Assembly (NCBI RefSeq): GCF_000576635.1
Contig: NZ_AVFL01000001.1
Span: 62,001-126,000 of the forward strand
Source: Skermanella stibiiresistens SB22
GTDB taxonomy: Bacteria; Pseudomonadota; Alphaproteobacteria; Azospirillales; Azospirillaceae
Reading direction: 5' to 3'
Length of the DNA stretch: 64,000 nt
Part shown: positions 17,166-26,413 of the stretch, piece by piece
Layout: each line of letters starts with the position of its first letter
Position numbering within the stretch: the first letter of the stretch is position 1
Position numbers and translations under genes: made by a program
Notes under the pieces: model-generated
The model's input: only the letters and a program-made list of their open reading frames with translations
Databases searched by the model: none
Told to the model about the DNA's origin: nothing

Positions 17166-19859
17166 TCAGGCGCTCTCGGGGTTCGGCTCGACCAGTTCGG
17201 CTGGTGCTGGCACCGGCAGGCGCATGACGACACAGGTGCCGGCCCCGTTCAATCCCGGCTGGGCGGAGACGCGGCCGCCATGGGCCTCGATGATGCCCCG
17301 GCAGATGGCGAGCCCCAATCCGGTTCCGGCGGTGCGGCTGTCGCCGTCCTCGACACGATAGAACATGTCGAAGACCCTTTCACGGTCCTCTTCCGGGATG
17401 CCGGGCCCTTGGTCGCAGACCTCGATCAGGACGGTGTCGTCACGCCGCACGGTCCAGATCGTGATCGGCGTTCCGGCCGGCGAGTATTTGCAGGCGTTGT
17501 CCAGCAGGTTGAAGATCACCTGCTCCATCAGCATCGGGTCCAGGCGGAGCAGCGGCAAGGCCGGGTCGATCTCGACCTTGACGGCGCGGCGGCGCAGCAG
17601 CTTGCCCGCCCGCTCGACCGCCGAGGCGATGATGTCGCGCGGATCGACCCAGTCGGCGCGCGGCTTCAACTGCCCCGATCCCAGCCGCGTCATGTCCAGC
17701 AGGTTCTGGACGAAGCGGTTCAACCGTTCCGCCTCGTCCTGGATGGTCTGGGCCAGATCGAGCCGGTCGACGGCGTTCAGCGACGCGTCATACGAGATCA
17801 GGCTGGACGAGGCGCCCAGGATCGAGGCCAGTGGCGTCCTCAGATCGTGCGACAGCGACGACAGCAGGGCGGAGCGCAGGCGCTCGGTCTCGGCCGCCAG
17901 CCGGGCCTGCTCGATGTCGGAGACGAGGCTGGTGCGCTCGATCGCCAGCGCCGCCTGATCGGCCAGGGTGTCGAGCAGGCGGTTCTCCTCCGGCGAGAGC
18001 AGGCGGTCGCCCGCCTCGATCTGGACGCCCAGCACGCCGACCGGCGCCCGCCCGGTCTTGAGCGGCAGGAACAGCCATTCCGAGGTCGGCAGGGTCGTCG
18101 AGCCCCGGCCCGCCGGCTGGCCGTGCGACCACGCCCAGTCCGCCGCGGCCCGCGCCTTGTCGTCCAGCCTGTCCTCCGGCGGGAATCCCGCCTTGATGGT
18201 CAGGCTGTCGCGTTCGGGCAGCAGGATCAGCGATCGGCCGCGCAATGTCGCCGCCACATGGTGGACCACCGCCCACAGCACGTCGTCCTGATTGGCCGCC
18301 GCCGCGATCCGCCGGCTGAAATCGTAGAGGTTGGTGGTCCGGCGGGCGCTGGTCCGGGTCGATTCCACCTGCATCCGAACGCGGGCCGCCAGATTGCTGG
18401 TGATGAAGGCGGTGATCAGGAAGAAAACCACCGTCAGGATGTTGCGGGTATCCGAGATATCCAGGGTAAACAGGGGGTCGGTGAAGAAGAAGTTGTAGGC
18501 CAGGAAACTGGCGACCGAGACCGCGATCGACGGCCCCAGGCCATGGCGGATCGCCACCAGCAGCACCGCCATCAGGTAGATCAGCGAGATGTTGGGGAGA
18601 TCCAGGAACAGGCTGAGGCCATATCCCAAGGCGGACGCGGCGGCGGTCGCCGCCGCCGCCACCGCGTAGCCGGTCCAGTCGAAGCCGGCTTGGCGCGTGG
18701 CGAGGACAGGGAGCTGGCGCCGCGGCTCGTCATCGCCCGCCACCACGGTCACGTCGAACCGATCGGCCCGCGCCAGCAGCTCCGCCGTGACGTTACGGTG
18801 ACGGAACGGCAGCCAGCCGTCCCTCTCGGCGCGGCCGACGATGATCTGGCTGACATTGCGGGTGCTGGCGAGATCCAGCAGTTCGGCGACGGTGTCGTCG
18901 CCCTGGATCACCATCGTTTCGGCACCGAGTTGTTCCGCCAGCCGAAGCGCCTCGGAAATGCGGGTCTTGGTCTCCTCGTCCAGGCTGGCGTGGCGATAGG
19001 TCTCGACATGCACCGCCATCCACGGCGCCTGCCGGCGTTCCGCCGTGCGCTTCGCCGTCCGCACCAGTCGCTGGACCGATGTTCCGGGACCGACGCAGAC
19101 GAGGATGCGCTCGCGGGTCGGCCAGGGCCCGGGGATGGCGTGGGCGCGCATGTAGCTGACCATCTGCGCGTCGACCCGCTCGGCGGCGACGCGCAGCGCC
19201 ATCTCGCGCAGCGCCGTCAGGGTCCCGGCGGAGAAGAAGTGATCGACAGCCCGGCGCGCCTGCTCCGGCACATAGACCTTGCCCTCGGCCAGCCGCTTGA
19301 TCAGCGTTTGAGGCGGCAGGTCGATCAGCTCGATCTCGTCGGCGGTCTGGAGCACGCCGTCGGGGACCGTCTCGCGCACCGTGACGCCGGCGATGCGCTC
19401 GACGACGTCGTTCAGGCTTTCCAGGTGCTGGACGTTGAGGGTCGAGTAGACATCGATCCCCGCCGCCAGGAGCTCCGCGACGTCCTGGTGGCGCTTGAGG
19501 TGGCGGCTGCCCGGAACGTTGGTGTGGGCCAACTCGTCGACCAGCACCAGCCGGGGCCGGCGCTTGAGGATGGCGTCGAGGTCCATCTCGGGAAAGACGC
19601 GGTCGCGGTATTCGACCGGCTTCCGCGGCAGTTCCTCCAAACCTTCCACCAGCGCCTGGGTGTCGCGCCGGCCATGGGTCTCGACGATGCCGATGACGAC
19701 ATCGACATGCTCGCGCTTCTGGTCACGCGCCGCCTCCAGCATCGCGTAGGTCTTGCCGACGCCGGGAGCGGCGCCGAGGAAGATCTTGAGCCGGCCGCGC
19801 CGCTCGCGGTTGGCTTCGGCGAGCAGCGCGTCGGGCGAGGGTCTGTCGGATTCGGCCAT
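17166..19859 (-). CDS. kdpD: KDP sensor histidine kinase KdpD
   Basis: An 897-aa membrane sensor for potassium limitation. Domains in order: the N-terminal KdpD P-loop domain (GAAPGVGKTYAMLEAA, about residues 29-43; Walker B LVDELAHTN), a universal-stress-like domain (about 250-370), four closely spaced membrane segments (about 390-500), a GAF-like domain (about 520-640), HisKA with SHDLRTPLAS (His about 668), and HATPase with the DNACKYSPAG, GPGIPEEDRE and GTGLGLAIC motifs. Full length, all catalytic motifs intact. It lies 19 bp behind kdpC, so structural and regulatory genes are likely co-transcribed. Confidence 0.96.
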   Translation of the reverse strand: MAESDRPSPDALLAEANRERRGRLKIFLGAAPGVGKTYAMLEAARDQKREHVDVVIGIVETHGRRDTQALVEGLEELPRKPVEYRDRVFPEMDLDAILKRRPRLVLVDELAHTNVPGSRHLKRHQDVAELLAAGIDVYSTLNVQHLESLNDVVERIAGVTVRETVPDGVLQTADEIELIDLPPQTLIKRLAEGKVYVPEQARRAVDHFFSAGTLTALREMALRVAAERVDAQMVSYMRAHAIPGPWPTRERILVCVGPGTSVQRLVRTAKRTAERRQAPWMAVHVETYRHASLDEETKTRISEALRLAEQLGAETMVIQGDDTVAELLDLASTRNVSQIIVGRAERDGWLPFRHRNVTAELLARADRFDVTVVAGDDEPRRQLPVLATRQAGFDWTGYAVAAAATAAASALGYGLSLFLDLPNISLIYLMAVLLVAIRHGLGPSIAVSVASFLAYNFFFTDPLFTLDISDTRNILTVVFFLITAFITSNLAARVRMQVESTRTSARRTTNLYDFSRRIAAAANQDDVLWAVVHHVAATLRGRSLILLPERDSLTIKAGFPPEDRLDDKARAAADWAWSHGQPAGRGSTTLPTSEWLFLPLKTGRAPVGVLGVQIEAGDRLLSPEENRLLDTLADQAALAIERTSLVSDIEQARLAAETERLRSALLSSLSHDLRTPLASILGASSSLISYDASLNAVDRLDLAQTIQDEAERLNRFVQNLLDMTRLGSGQLKPRADWVDPRDIIASAVERAGKLLRRRAVKVEIDPALPLLRLDPMLMEQVIFNLLDNACKYSPAGTPITIWTVRRDDTVLIEVCDQGPGIPEEDRERVFDMFYRVEDGDSRTAGTGLGLAICRGIIEAHGGRVSAQPGLNGAGTCVVMRLPVPAPAELVEPNPESA

Positions 19860-19878
19860 CTACTCTTCAGGCTGGTCT

Positions 19879-20484
19879 TCAGGTGCCGGGCGGTTCGGCG
19901 CCATCGGGCACCACGGCGGGCAAGGCGTCAAGCGCCAGGTTGAGCGCCAGCACGTTGACCCGCGGCTCGCCGAACAGTCCCAGCGTCCTGCCCTCGGTCA
20001 GGGAGGAGACCAGGGTGCGCAGCTGGGCTTCCGGAATGCCGCGGGCGGCGGCGATCCGCGGCGCCTGCCACAGGGCGGCGCCCGGCGACAGGTGCGGGTC
20101 GAGCCCGCTGCCCGACGCGGTGACCAATTCGACCGGGATCGGGCCGCGCGCCGCGGCGTCCGGGTTGGCCGCCCGCAGCGCGTCGATCCGGGCCTTGACC
20201 TGATCGATCAGCGGCCCGCTGGTCGGGCCGTAATTGGAGGCGCCCGACGCCTCCGCCTTGTAGTCGGCCGCCGAGGGCCGGGGCTGGAAGTGCCCCGGTT
20301 CGGTGAAGCCCTGAGCGATCAGCGTCGAGCCCACGACCTCGCCGTCGCGCGTCACCAAGCTGCCATGGGCCTGGGTCGGGAATAGCGCCCAGGCCAGGCC
20401 GGAGACGGCCAGCGGATAGAGCGCGCCGGTGATGATGGTGAGGACCACCAGCATCATCAGCGCCGGTTTCAGTTCCTTCAGCAT
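19879..20484 (-). CDS. kdpC: K+-transporting ATPase subunit KdpC
   Basis: A 201-aa subunit with one N-terminal membrane helix (MMLVVLTIITGALYPLAVSGLAWALF) and a periplasm-facing domain. Family motifs GSTLIAQGFTEPGHFQPRPSA, SGASNYGPTSG and the C-terminal VNVLALNLALD are present. KdpC stabilises the KdpA-KdpB complex and influences ATP affinity. The start is the ATG at 20484; the same frame stays open far upstream through kdpB, but those codons are not coding. It lies between kdpB (17-bp gap) and kdpD. Confidence 0.95.
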   Translation of the reverse strand: MLKELKPALMMLVVLTIITGALYPLAVSGLAWALFPTQAHGSLVTRDGEVVGSTLIAQGFTEPGHFQPRPSAADYKAEASGASNYGPTSGPLIDQVKARIDALRAANPDAAARGPIPVELVTASGSGLDPHLSPGAALWQAPRIAAARGIPEAQLRTLVSSLTEGRTLGLFGEPRVNVLALNLALDALPAVVPDGAEPPGT

Positions 20485-20501
20485 GGTTTGGTGAGCCCTG
20501 G

Positions 20502-22562
20502 TTAGACGAGACCGAGCGCGTTGACGCCCAGGTCGATGAGCTTGATGCCGATGAACGGGACGACCAGCCCGCCCAATCCATAGACCAGCAGGTTGCGCCG
20601 GAGCAGGCTGGCGGCCCCGGCGGGACGGTAGCTGACGCCTTTCAGCGCCAATGGGATCAGCGCCACGATGATCAGCGCGTTGAAGATGATCGCCGACAGG
20701 ATGGCGCTGGACGAGCTGCCGAGCCCCATGACGTTGAGGGCGCCCAGCTGGGGATAGGCCGCCACGAACAGCGCCGGGATGATCGCGAAGTACTTGGCGA
20801 CATCGTTGGCGATGGAGAAGGTGGTCAGGGCGCCCCGGCTCATCAGCAGCTGCTTGCCGATCATGACGATCTCGATCAGCTTGGTCGGATCGCTCTCGAG
20901 GTCGACCATGTTGCCGGCCTCGCGCGCCGCTTGGGTGCCGGTGTTCATGGCGACCCCGACATCGGCCTGCGCCAGGGCGGGGGCGTCGTTGGAGCCGTCG
21001 CCGCACATGGCGACCAGCTTGCCCTCCGCCTGCTCGTGGCGGATCAGCTCCAGTTTGCGCTCGGGCGTCGCCTCCGCCAGGAAATCGTCGACGCCGGCCT
21101 CGGCCGCGATGGCCGCCGCGGTCAGCGGGTTGTCTCCCGTGACCATGACGGTGCGGATGCCCATCTGGCGCAGTGTCGCGAAGCGCTCGCGGATGGCGGG
21201 CTTGACGATGTCCTTCAGATGGATGGCGCCCAGCACCCGTTTGTCCCGGGCGACCACCAGCGGCGTGCCGCCAGCCTTGGCGATCCGCTCGACCGACTGA
21301 CGCAGGTCGCGTGGCACGGCGTCCTCGCCGACATGGCGGATGATCGAATCGACGGCGCCCTTGCGGATCGAGCCGGCCGGCGTGTCGACGCCGCTCATCC
21401 GGGTCTGCGCTGTGAAGGGCACGAAGGTGTAGCCGGGGGTTTCGGCCGAACCCGCCTGGAAGCCGAACTTCTGGCGGGCCAGCGCCACGATCGATTTGCC
21501 CTCCGGGGTGTCGTCGGCCAGCGAGGCGAGCAGGGCGGCTTCGGCCAGATCGCGGTCGTTGATGCCGGCGACCGGGACGAACTCCGCCGCCTGCCGGTTG
21601 CCCAGCGTGATGGTGCCGGTCTTGTCCAGCAGCAGCGTGTCGATGTCGCCCGCCGCCTCGACCGCGCGGCCCGACTTGGCGATGACGCTGAAGCGGACCA
21701 GCCGGTCCATGCCGGCGATGCCGATGGCCGACAGCAACCCGCCGATGGTGGTCGGGATCAGCGTGACCAGCAGCGCCACCAGGAAGACGACCGGCAGGGT
21801 GATGCCGGAGTACACGGCGAAGGCCTCCAGCGTCACCACCACCACCAGGAAGATGATGGTCATGCCGGCCAGCAGGATGTTCAGCGCGATCTCGTTGGGG
21901 GTCTTCTGGCGCTTGGCGCCCTCGACCAGCGTGATCATGCGGTCGAGGAAGCTCTCGCCCGGATTGACGGTGATCCGGACCACGATCCGGTCCGACACAA
22001 CGCGGGTGCCACCGGTGACCGCCGAGCGGTCGCCGCCGCTCTCGCGGATCACGGCCGCCGATTCGCCGGTGATCGCCGACTCGTCCACCGTCGCGATGCC
22101 GGCGACCACGTCGCCGTCGCCGGGGATCACCTCGCCCGCCTCGACCACGACCAGGTCGCCGGCGCGGAGGCTGGCGGCCGGCACCGACTGCCAGTCCGTG
22201 GCCGCGACATCGGCCAGCTTGCGGGCTGATGTCTCCGTCTTGGTCTTGCGCAGGCTGGCGGCCTGGGCCTTGCCGCGGCCTTCCGCGACCGCCTCGGCGA
22301 AGTTGGCGAACAGGACGGTGAACCACAGCCAGGCCGTGATCTGGCCGACCACGGCGAGGTTGGCCCCGGCATCGGGGCCGGTCCCGCCCGTGAACAGGTC
22401 GCGGACGAACAGGACGGTGGTCAGCGCCGCCACCACCGCCGTGACGAAGATGACGGGATTGCGCACCAGCTCGCGCGGGTCGAGCTTGCGGAGCGCCGAG
22501 GTGGCCGCCTGGGCGGCGATGCCGGCGTCGAACAGGGAGATCTCTGAGGTGCGGTGTATCAT
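20502..22562 (-). CDS. kdpB: K+-transporting P-type ATPase subunit KdpB
   Basis: A 686-aa P-type ATPase catalytic subunit. Phosphorylation motif DKTGTIT (about residue 312), actuator motif TGES (about 155-158), nucleotide-domain KGA (IRKGAVDSI) and hinge motif [12 protein letters not shown] are all present. Membrane helices flank the cytoplasmic domains in the usual arrangement. Its start overlaps the kdpA stop by 4 bp, so kdpA and kdpB are translationally coupled. Confidence 0.97.
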   Translation of the reverse strand: MIHRTSEISLFDAGIAAQAATSALRKLDPRELVRNPVIFVTAVVAALTTVLFVRDLFTGGTGPDAGANLAVVGQITAWLWFTVLFANFAEAVAEGRGKAQAASLRKTKTETSARKLADVAATDWQSVPAASLRAGDLVVVEAGEVIPGDGDVVAGIATVDESAITGESAAVIRESGGDRSAVTGGTRVVSDRIVVRITVNPGESFLDRMITLVEGAKRQKTPNEIALNILLAGMTIIFLVVVVTLEAFAVYSGITLPVVFLVALLVTLIPTTIGGLLSAIGIAGMDRLVRFSVIAKSGRAVEAAGDIDTLLLDKTGTITLGNRQAAEFVPVAGINDRDLAEAALLASLADDTPEGKSIVALARQKFGFQAGSAETPGYTFVPFTAQTRMSGVDTPAGSIRKGAVDSIIRHVGEDAVPRDLRQSVERIAKAGGTPLVVARDKRVLGAIHLKDIVKPAIRERFATLRQMGIRTVMVTGDNPLTAAAIAAEAGVDDFLAEATPERKLELIRHEQAEGKLVAMCGDGSNDAPALAQADVGVAMNTGTQAAREAGNMVDLESDPTKLIEIVMIGKQLLMSRGALTTFSIANDVAKYFAIIPALFVAAYPQLGALNVMGLGSSSSAILSAIIFNALIIVALIPLALKGVSYRPAGAASLLRRNLLVYGLGGLVVPFIGIKLIDLGVNALGLV

Positions 22563-24283
22563 TGGGGGGCGCCCGTGAAGGAAATTCCCTGGGTCATCAG
22601 CAGGTGTTCGACGATCGGTCCCAGCGACAGCGCGGGGAAGAAGGTCAGGCCGCCGACAATCAGGACGACGCCGATCAGCAGCCCGACGAACAGCGGGCCG
22701 TGGGTCGGGAAGGTGCCGGCCGACGCCGGCAGGGTCTTCTTGGCGGCGAGGGTGCCGGCGATGGCCAGGACCGGCAGGATCACCAGGAAACGGCCGAACA
22801 GCATGGCCACCGCCAGCGCCGTGTTGTGGAACGGCGTGTTGGCGCCGAAGCCGCCGAACGCGGAGCCATTGTTGCCGGTGCCCGACGCGTAGGCGTAGAG
22901 CACCTCCGACAGGCCGTGCGGCCCGGCGTCCTGGATCGAGGCGGCGGCGGCCGGCACGACCAGCGTCAGGGCCGACAGCCCCAGCACGCCGAACGGCACG
23001 GTCAGCGCCGCGATCATCGCCAGCTTGATCTCCTTGGCCTCGATCTTCTTGCCGAGGTATTCGGGCGTCCGCCCGACCATCAGGCCGGCGATGAAGACGG
23101 CTAGCAGCACGAAGATCATCATGCCGTAGAGACCGGCGCCGACGCCGCCGAACACGACCTCGCCCAGCATCATGTTGACCATCGGCACCATGCCGCCCAG
23201 CGGCATGAAGCTGTCATGCATGGCGTTGACCGAGCCGTTGGACGCGGCGGTCGTCGCCACCGCCCACAGGGCCGAGTTGGCGACGCCGAAGCGGACCTCC
23301 TTGCCCTCCATGTTGCCGCCAAGCCCATCGACTCCCGCCGCGATCAGGGCGGGGTTGGTGGCGCTCTCGGCCCAGGTGGCGACGCCGATGCCGATCACCA
23401 GCATGACGCCCATCGCGGCGAAGATCGCCCAGCCCTGGCGGCGGTCGCCGACCATGCGGCCAAAGGTGTCGGTCAGGCCGGCGGCCAGCGCCAGCAGGAA
23501 CAGCATCTCGACCAGGTTGGTGGCGGGCGTCGGGTTCTCGTAGGGGTGCGCCGAGTTGACGCCGAAGAAGCCGCCGCCGTTGGAGCCGATCTGCTTGATC
23601 GCGATCTGCGACGCCGCCGGACCCTGGGCGATCACCTGCTGGCCGCCTTCCAGCGTCTGGGCGGTGACATAGGCGTCGAAGTTCTGCGGCACACCCTGCC
23701 AAACCAGGAACAGCGCCAGGACGATCGACAACGGCAGCAGCAGGTAGAGCGTGCCGCGGACCAGATCGACCCAGAAGTTGCCGACCGTGCGGGTGCCACG
23801 CCGGGCGAAGCCGCGGATCAGCGCCACCAGCACGGCGATGCCGGTCGCGGCGGACACGAAGTTCTGCACGGTCAGGCCGGTCATCTGGACCAGATAGCCC
23901 AGCGCCGCCTCGCCGCTATAGGCCTGCCAGTTGGTGTTGGTGGTGAAGCTGACCGCCGTGTTGAAGGCGAGATCCGGCGCCACGGCGGACATGTCGGCCG
24001 GATTTAGCGGCAGCCCGTGCTGGAGTCTGAGCAACCCATAGAGCGCCAGCAAGCCCAGCAGGTTGAAGGCCAGCAGCGAGGCGGCGTAATGCGTCCAATG
24101 CTGCTCCCGCGCCGGATCGACGCCGCACAGCCGGTAGAGCCCGCGTTCGACCGGCCCCAGCACCCTGTCGAGGGGAGCGGGACCGGCGCCGAAGACACGG
24201 GCCATGTAGCCGCCCAGCACGGGGGTGAGGGCGGTCAGGATGACGAGATAGAGGGCGATCTGAAGCAGCCCGGCGGAATCCAT
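22559..24283 (-). CDS. kdpA: K+-transporting ATPase subunit KdpA
   Basis: A 574-aa potassium-channel-like subunit that selects K+. The degenerate selectivity-filter turns are visible: [11 protein letters not shown] (first), [15 protein letters not shown] (second), [20 protein letters not shown] (third) and [13 protein letters not shown] (fourth). About ten membrane segments, normal family length. An ATG with a GGAGGAACC Shine-Dalgarno sequence lies 15 bp downstream of kdpF. Confidence 0.97.
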   Translation of the reverse strand: MDSAGLLQIALYLVILTALTPVLGGYMARVFGAGPAPLDRVLGPVERGLYRLCGVDPAREQHWTHYAASLLAFNLLGLLALYGLLRLQHGLPLNPADMSAVAPDLAFNTAVSFTTNTNWQAYSGEAALGYLVQMTGLTVQNFVSAATGIAVLVALIRGFARRGTRTVGNFWVDLVRGTLYLLLPLSIVLALFLVWQGVPQNFDAYVTAQTLEGGQQVIAQGPAASQIAIKQIGSNGGGFFGVNSAHPYENPTPATNLVEMLFLLALAAGLTDTFGRMVGDRRQGWAIFAAMGVMLVIGIGVATWAESATNPALIAAGVDGLGGNMEGKEVRFGVANSALWAVATTAASNGSVNAMHDSFMPLGGMVPMVNMMLGEVVFGGVGAGLYGMMIFVLLAVFIAGLMVGRTPEYLGKKIEAKEIKLAMIAALTVPFGVLGLSALTLVVPAAAASIQDAGPHGLSEVLYAYASGTGNNGSAFGGFGANTPFHNTALAVAMLFGRFLVILPVLAIAGTLAAKKTLPASAGTFPTHGPLFVGLLIGVVLIVGGLTFFPALSLGPIVEHLLMTQGISFTGAPQ

Positions 24284-24298
24284 GTCTGGTTCCTCCGC

Positions 24299-24403
24299 TC
24301 AGAACCGTTCCGGGCGCAGCAGGGCGTACCCGAGATAGACCAGCAACCCGGCGGCGACGGTGCCGCCCAGGATGAAGTCGAGCGATAGCGATTCAAGAGA
24401 CAT
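24299..24403 (-). CDS. kdpF: KdpF small membrane subunit
   Basis: A 34-aa single-pass peptide between the 27-aa ORF and kdpA. It has the typical KdpF form: a short N-terminus, one hydrophobic helix (FILGGTVAAGLLVYLGYALL) and a terminal RPERF, the conserved ending of this family. KdpF stabilises the KdpABC complex in the membrane. It starts two codons beyond the stop of the preceding small ORF. Confidence 0.9.
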   Translation of the reverse strand: MSLESLSLDFILGGTVAAGLLVYLGYALLRPERF

Positions 24404-24411
24404 GGCGCCGC

Positions 24412-24495
24412 TCACAATCGCTCCAGCGCGCCGGTCAGCCGATCGAACGCGGCGAAGAACGCCAGCGTCACGATCAGGAAAACAAGATCGGCCAT
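24412..24495 (-). CDS. 27-aa small membrane ORF leading the kdp operon
   Basis: An ATG at 24495 with AAGGGAG nine bases upstream opens a 27-codon frame. It encodes a short hydrophobic segment (LVFLIVTLAFFAAF) followed by a polar tail (DRLTGALERL). It ends 8 bp before kdpF. Tiny ORFs of this kind sit before kdpF in many actinobacterial and alphaproteobacterial kdp operons, as I recall, and are usually left unannotated. It has its own Shine-Dalgarno sequence and a membrane-like composition, so a second KdpF-like micropeptide or leader peptide is plausible. Function unknown. Confidence 0.65.
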   Translation of the reverse strand: MADLVFLIVTLAFFAAFDRLTGALERL

Positions 24496-24551
24496 GGTTG
24501 GAAACTCCCTTGGGAAACCACGAGGAAATCGAGGATCCAAGGCTAGGCCGG

Positions 24552-24586
24552 AGCCGCGTTAATTCTCCATGCGGAGTTTCGCGGCT
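24552..24586 (-). promoter_or_regulatory. Inverted repeat in the kdp leader
   Basis: Arms AGCCGCG and CGCGGCT enclose an inner CTCC/GGAG pairing, so the leader RNA upstream of the 27-aa ORF could form a hairpin about 57-91 bases before its start. It may be an mRNA structure or part of the promoter; no poly-T follows, so it is not a terminator. Confidence 0.35.
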
Positions 24587-24607
24587 TTGGTAAGCGCTGC
24601 GTCAAGG

Positions 24608-24625
24608 GATGTAAGGAAGATGTAA
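24608..24625 (-). promoter_or_regulatory. Candidate KdpE-binding direct repeat
   Basis: On the minus strand two identical 7-mers, TTACATC, are spaced 11 bp start to start. One-turn direct repeats are the usual layout of OmpR/PhoB-family sites. The pair lies about 115-130 bp upstream of the first kdp ORF, where an activator site would be expected, and KdpE is the OmpR-family protein encoded in the operon. Inferred from spacing and context. Confidence 0.45.
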
Positions 24626-24715
24626 ACGCCGGCTGCCGGCCTCGACGTCACCAGCCGGAAAAACGCTTGATCGCCGCGGCGGAACCGGGTAGGAAGCGAG
24701 GATCAAGCCACGATC

Positions 24716-24790
24716 GCCGGTTTAGCTCAGTGGTAGAGCACCCGCTTCGTAAGCGGTAGGTCGTCAGTTCAAATCTGACAACCGGCACCA
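24716..24790 (+). tRNA. tRNA-Thr (CGT anticodon)
   Basis: A complete cloverleaf can be drawn by eye: acceptor GCCGGTT/AACCGGC, D arm GCTC/GAGC, an anticodon stem-loop with loop TTCGTAA (anticodon CGT), a T arm GTCAG/CTGAC with TTCAAAT loop, discriminator A and encoded CCA. The outer anticodon-stem pair (C-T) is mismatched, a mild oddity. Confidence 0.93.
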
Positions 24791-25153
24791 TTTTCCCCAA
24801 AAAGCACCTCCCAAAGAACGACCAGCTTGCGCCCGGCAAGCGAATCCGCGTCGCGCGGCGGCGTCATTGGATTGACCGTTTGAAAACACGATGCCGACTG
24901 ATTGAAAGTCAAAGCCCGACCGATTGAAAGAGCGGCGCCCACTTCCGCTTGGCGAACCAGTCGTCGGCGTCCTGATCTACTAGCCCCCCGAGGTCATGGT
25001 CGTTCGAGGCGCGATAACCTGCTCACAGGTCGCCGGGTGACATCGTCCCGGATTGGGTAGGGTAACCCACTGACATCCTGATGATAATCAACGCCATAGT
25101 GGAACCGCGCTCGTTCACTACCGTGGCTCCACCATGGCCTGGGCGATGATGCC
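24791..25153. other. Non-coding gap after tRNA-Thr with a short direct repeat
   Basis: 363 bp with no convincing gene. Two 15-bp copies differing at one base, CCGACTGATTGAAAG at 24894 and CCGACCGATTGAAAG at 24916, lie 22 bp apart. A stop-bounded minus-strand reading at about 24909-25020 has no start. Position directly behind a tRNA is a common integration site, but no integrase is present. Confidence 0.5.
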
Positions 25154-26413
25154 TCAGACGAAGGCGAGATACCCGGCGTCGTCGCCGATGCCGAGCAGCG
25201 TCAGCGTGTGGGCGGGGTCGGTGGCCGACGCGGCTGACGTATCGCCCGCCGCCGAGCCGGATGCCGCCGCCTCGGTCGTGCCGAAGAACAGCGTCAGGGC
25301 CGTGTCGGTGGTGGCCATCTCGTCCGACGCGGCGGCGGAGACGCCCAGGACGGCGCCGGCCCTGCCGGTGTCGAAGCTGCCCGTCGTGGTGTTGCCGCTG
25401 TTGGTGAGGCCCGATGAACTGCCGGACTGGACCGTCAGCCATTTCGCCTTCGAGACGATGTTGTTGAGGATGTCGATGTCGCTCGACGCCGTGCCGTGGT
25501 TGTCGGAGGCGACGTTGACGACCGAGGGGTAGCTGTTGTTCGGGGCGAACTTGTTGCCGGTTATCGTGCTGTCGGTCCCGGCCAGGACGTTGACCGCGCG
25601 CTTGGCGAGGTCGTGGATGTAGTTGCCGGAGACCAGGATGTCCTTCGCCTCGTAGTCGAGGTTCCTGGGCCAGGTGCTGCCCGCGGCGGAACTCCAGCCG
25701 CCGACGATGACGCCGTCGAGCACGTTTCCGATGTCGTTGTAGAGGATCTTGATGTCCTCCGATCCACTCTTGACCGTGATTCCGGAGCGGTTGCCGTCCT
25801 TGCTGCCATCCGAGATGTCGTTGTAGGCGATGATGGCGTTCCGCACATAGACGTTGTCGATGCCCTCCTCGCGGCCGTAATTGGCGATGGTGTTGCCGAC
25901 CACCGCGACGTTCACGGCCTGCGCCAGCTTGATCCCGTCGACGGCCGAGCCGCTGATCCTGTTGTCCTCGATCACGATGTTGGTCGTCATGTTCGACAGG
26001 CCGTTGCCGCCCTGGGTCAGCTTGATGCCCTCGCTGCCGCCCTGGATGGTGAAGCCCTTGATGATCAGGTTGTCCTCGCCATAGGCGTAGATCGCGGCCT
26101 TGGACGAGGATGCCGCGATCTTGGCCGAGCCCTCGCCATCGGCGGACACCAGCCAGATCGGCTTGGTCGAGGTTCCGCTCTTGCCGTCCAGCGACACGTT
26201 CTCGTTGTAGGTTCCCGCCTTGACCATGACCGCGGTCCCGGCGGCCGCCTTGTTGACGGCGGCCTGGATCGTGTTGAACGGCGACGCGGAGGAGCCGTTC
26301 CCGCCGCTTCTGGCGTTGTCGTCGACCCACAGCGTGGTGGTCGGCGAGACGCCGGAGAAGCTCGAGATGACGGACTTGGCCTGGGAACTGATCGACAGCG
26401 CGGAATATGCCAT
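25154..26413 (-). CDS. Right-handed parallel beta-helix protein
   Basis: A 419-aa protein without a classical signal peptide. After about 30 polar residues it has the DUF1565-like opening of parallel beta-helix proteins (WVDDNARSGGNGSSASPFNTIQAAVNKAAAGTAVMVKAGTYNENV). A long series of coils of the NIVIEDNRISG / VAVVGNTIANYG / IKILYNDIGNVLDG type follows, as in pectate-lyase and alginate-epimerase relatives. The last 90 residues are Ala/Ser/Thr/Gly-rich and end in a hydrophobic tail, which may be a type I secretion signal. No catalytic residues can be assigned and no secretion genes are nearby. Preceded by GGAGG. Probably an extracellular or surface polysaccharide-active or adhesive protein. 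Confidence 0.75.
   Translation of the reverse strand: MAYSALSISSQAKSVISSFSGVSPTTTLWVDDNARSGGNGSSASPFNTIQAAVNKAAAGTAVMVKAGTYNENVSLDGKSGTSTKPIWLVSADGEGSAKIAASSSKAAIYAYGEDNLIIKGFTIQGGSEGIKLTQGGNGLSNMTTNIVIEDNRISGSAVDGIKLAQAVNVAVVGNTIANYGREEGIDNVYVRNAIIAYNDISDGSKDGNRSGITVKSGSEDIKILYNDIGNVLDGVIVGGWSSAAGSTWPRNLDYEAKDILVSGNYIHDLAKRAVNVLAGTDSTITGNKFAPNNSYPSVVNVASDNHGTASSDIDILNNIVSKAKWLTVQSGSSSGLTNSGNTTTGSFDTGRAGAVLGVSAAASDEMATTDTALTLFFGTTEAAASGSAAGDTSAASATDPAHTLTLLGIGDDAGYLAFV

Noticed and set aside
16599-19943. Very long plus-strand open frame opposite kdpD and kdpE
   Set aside because: It is the complementary-strand shadow of GC-rich genes; composition is Arg/Gly/Asp/His repeats with no domain.
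24909-25020. Minus-strand open reading of about 36 codons ending in a stop
   Set aside because: No start codon, an upstream in-frame stop, and no recognisable family; may be a gene scrap but cannot be supported.
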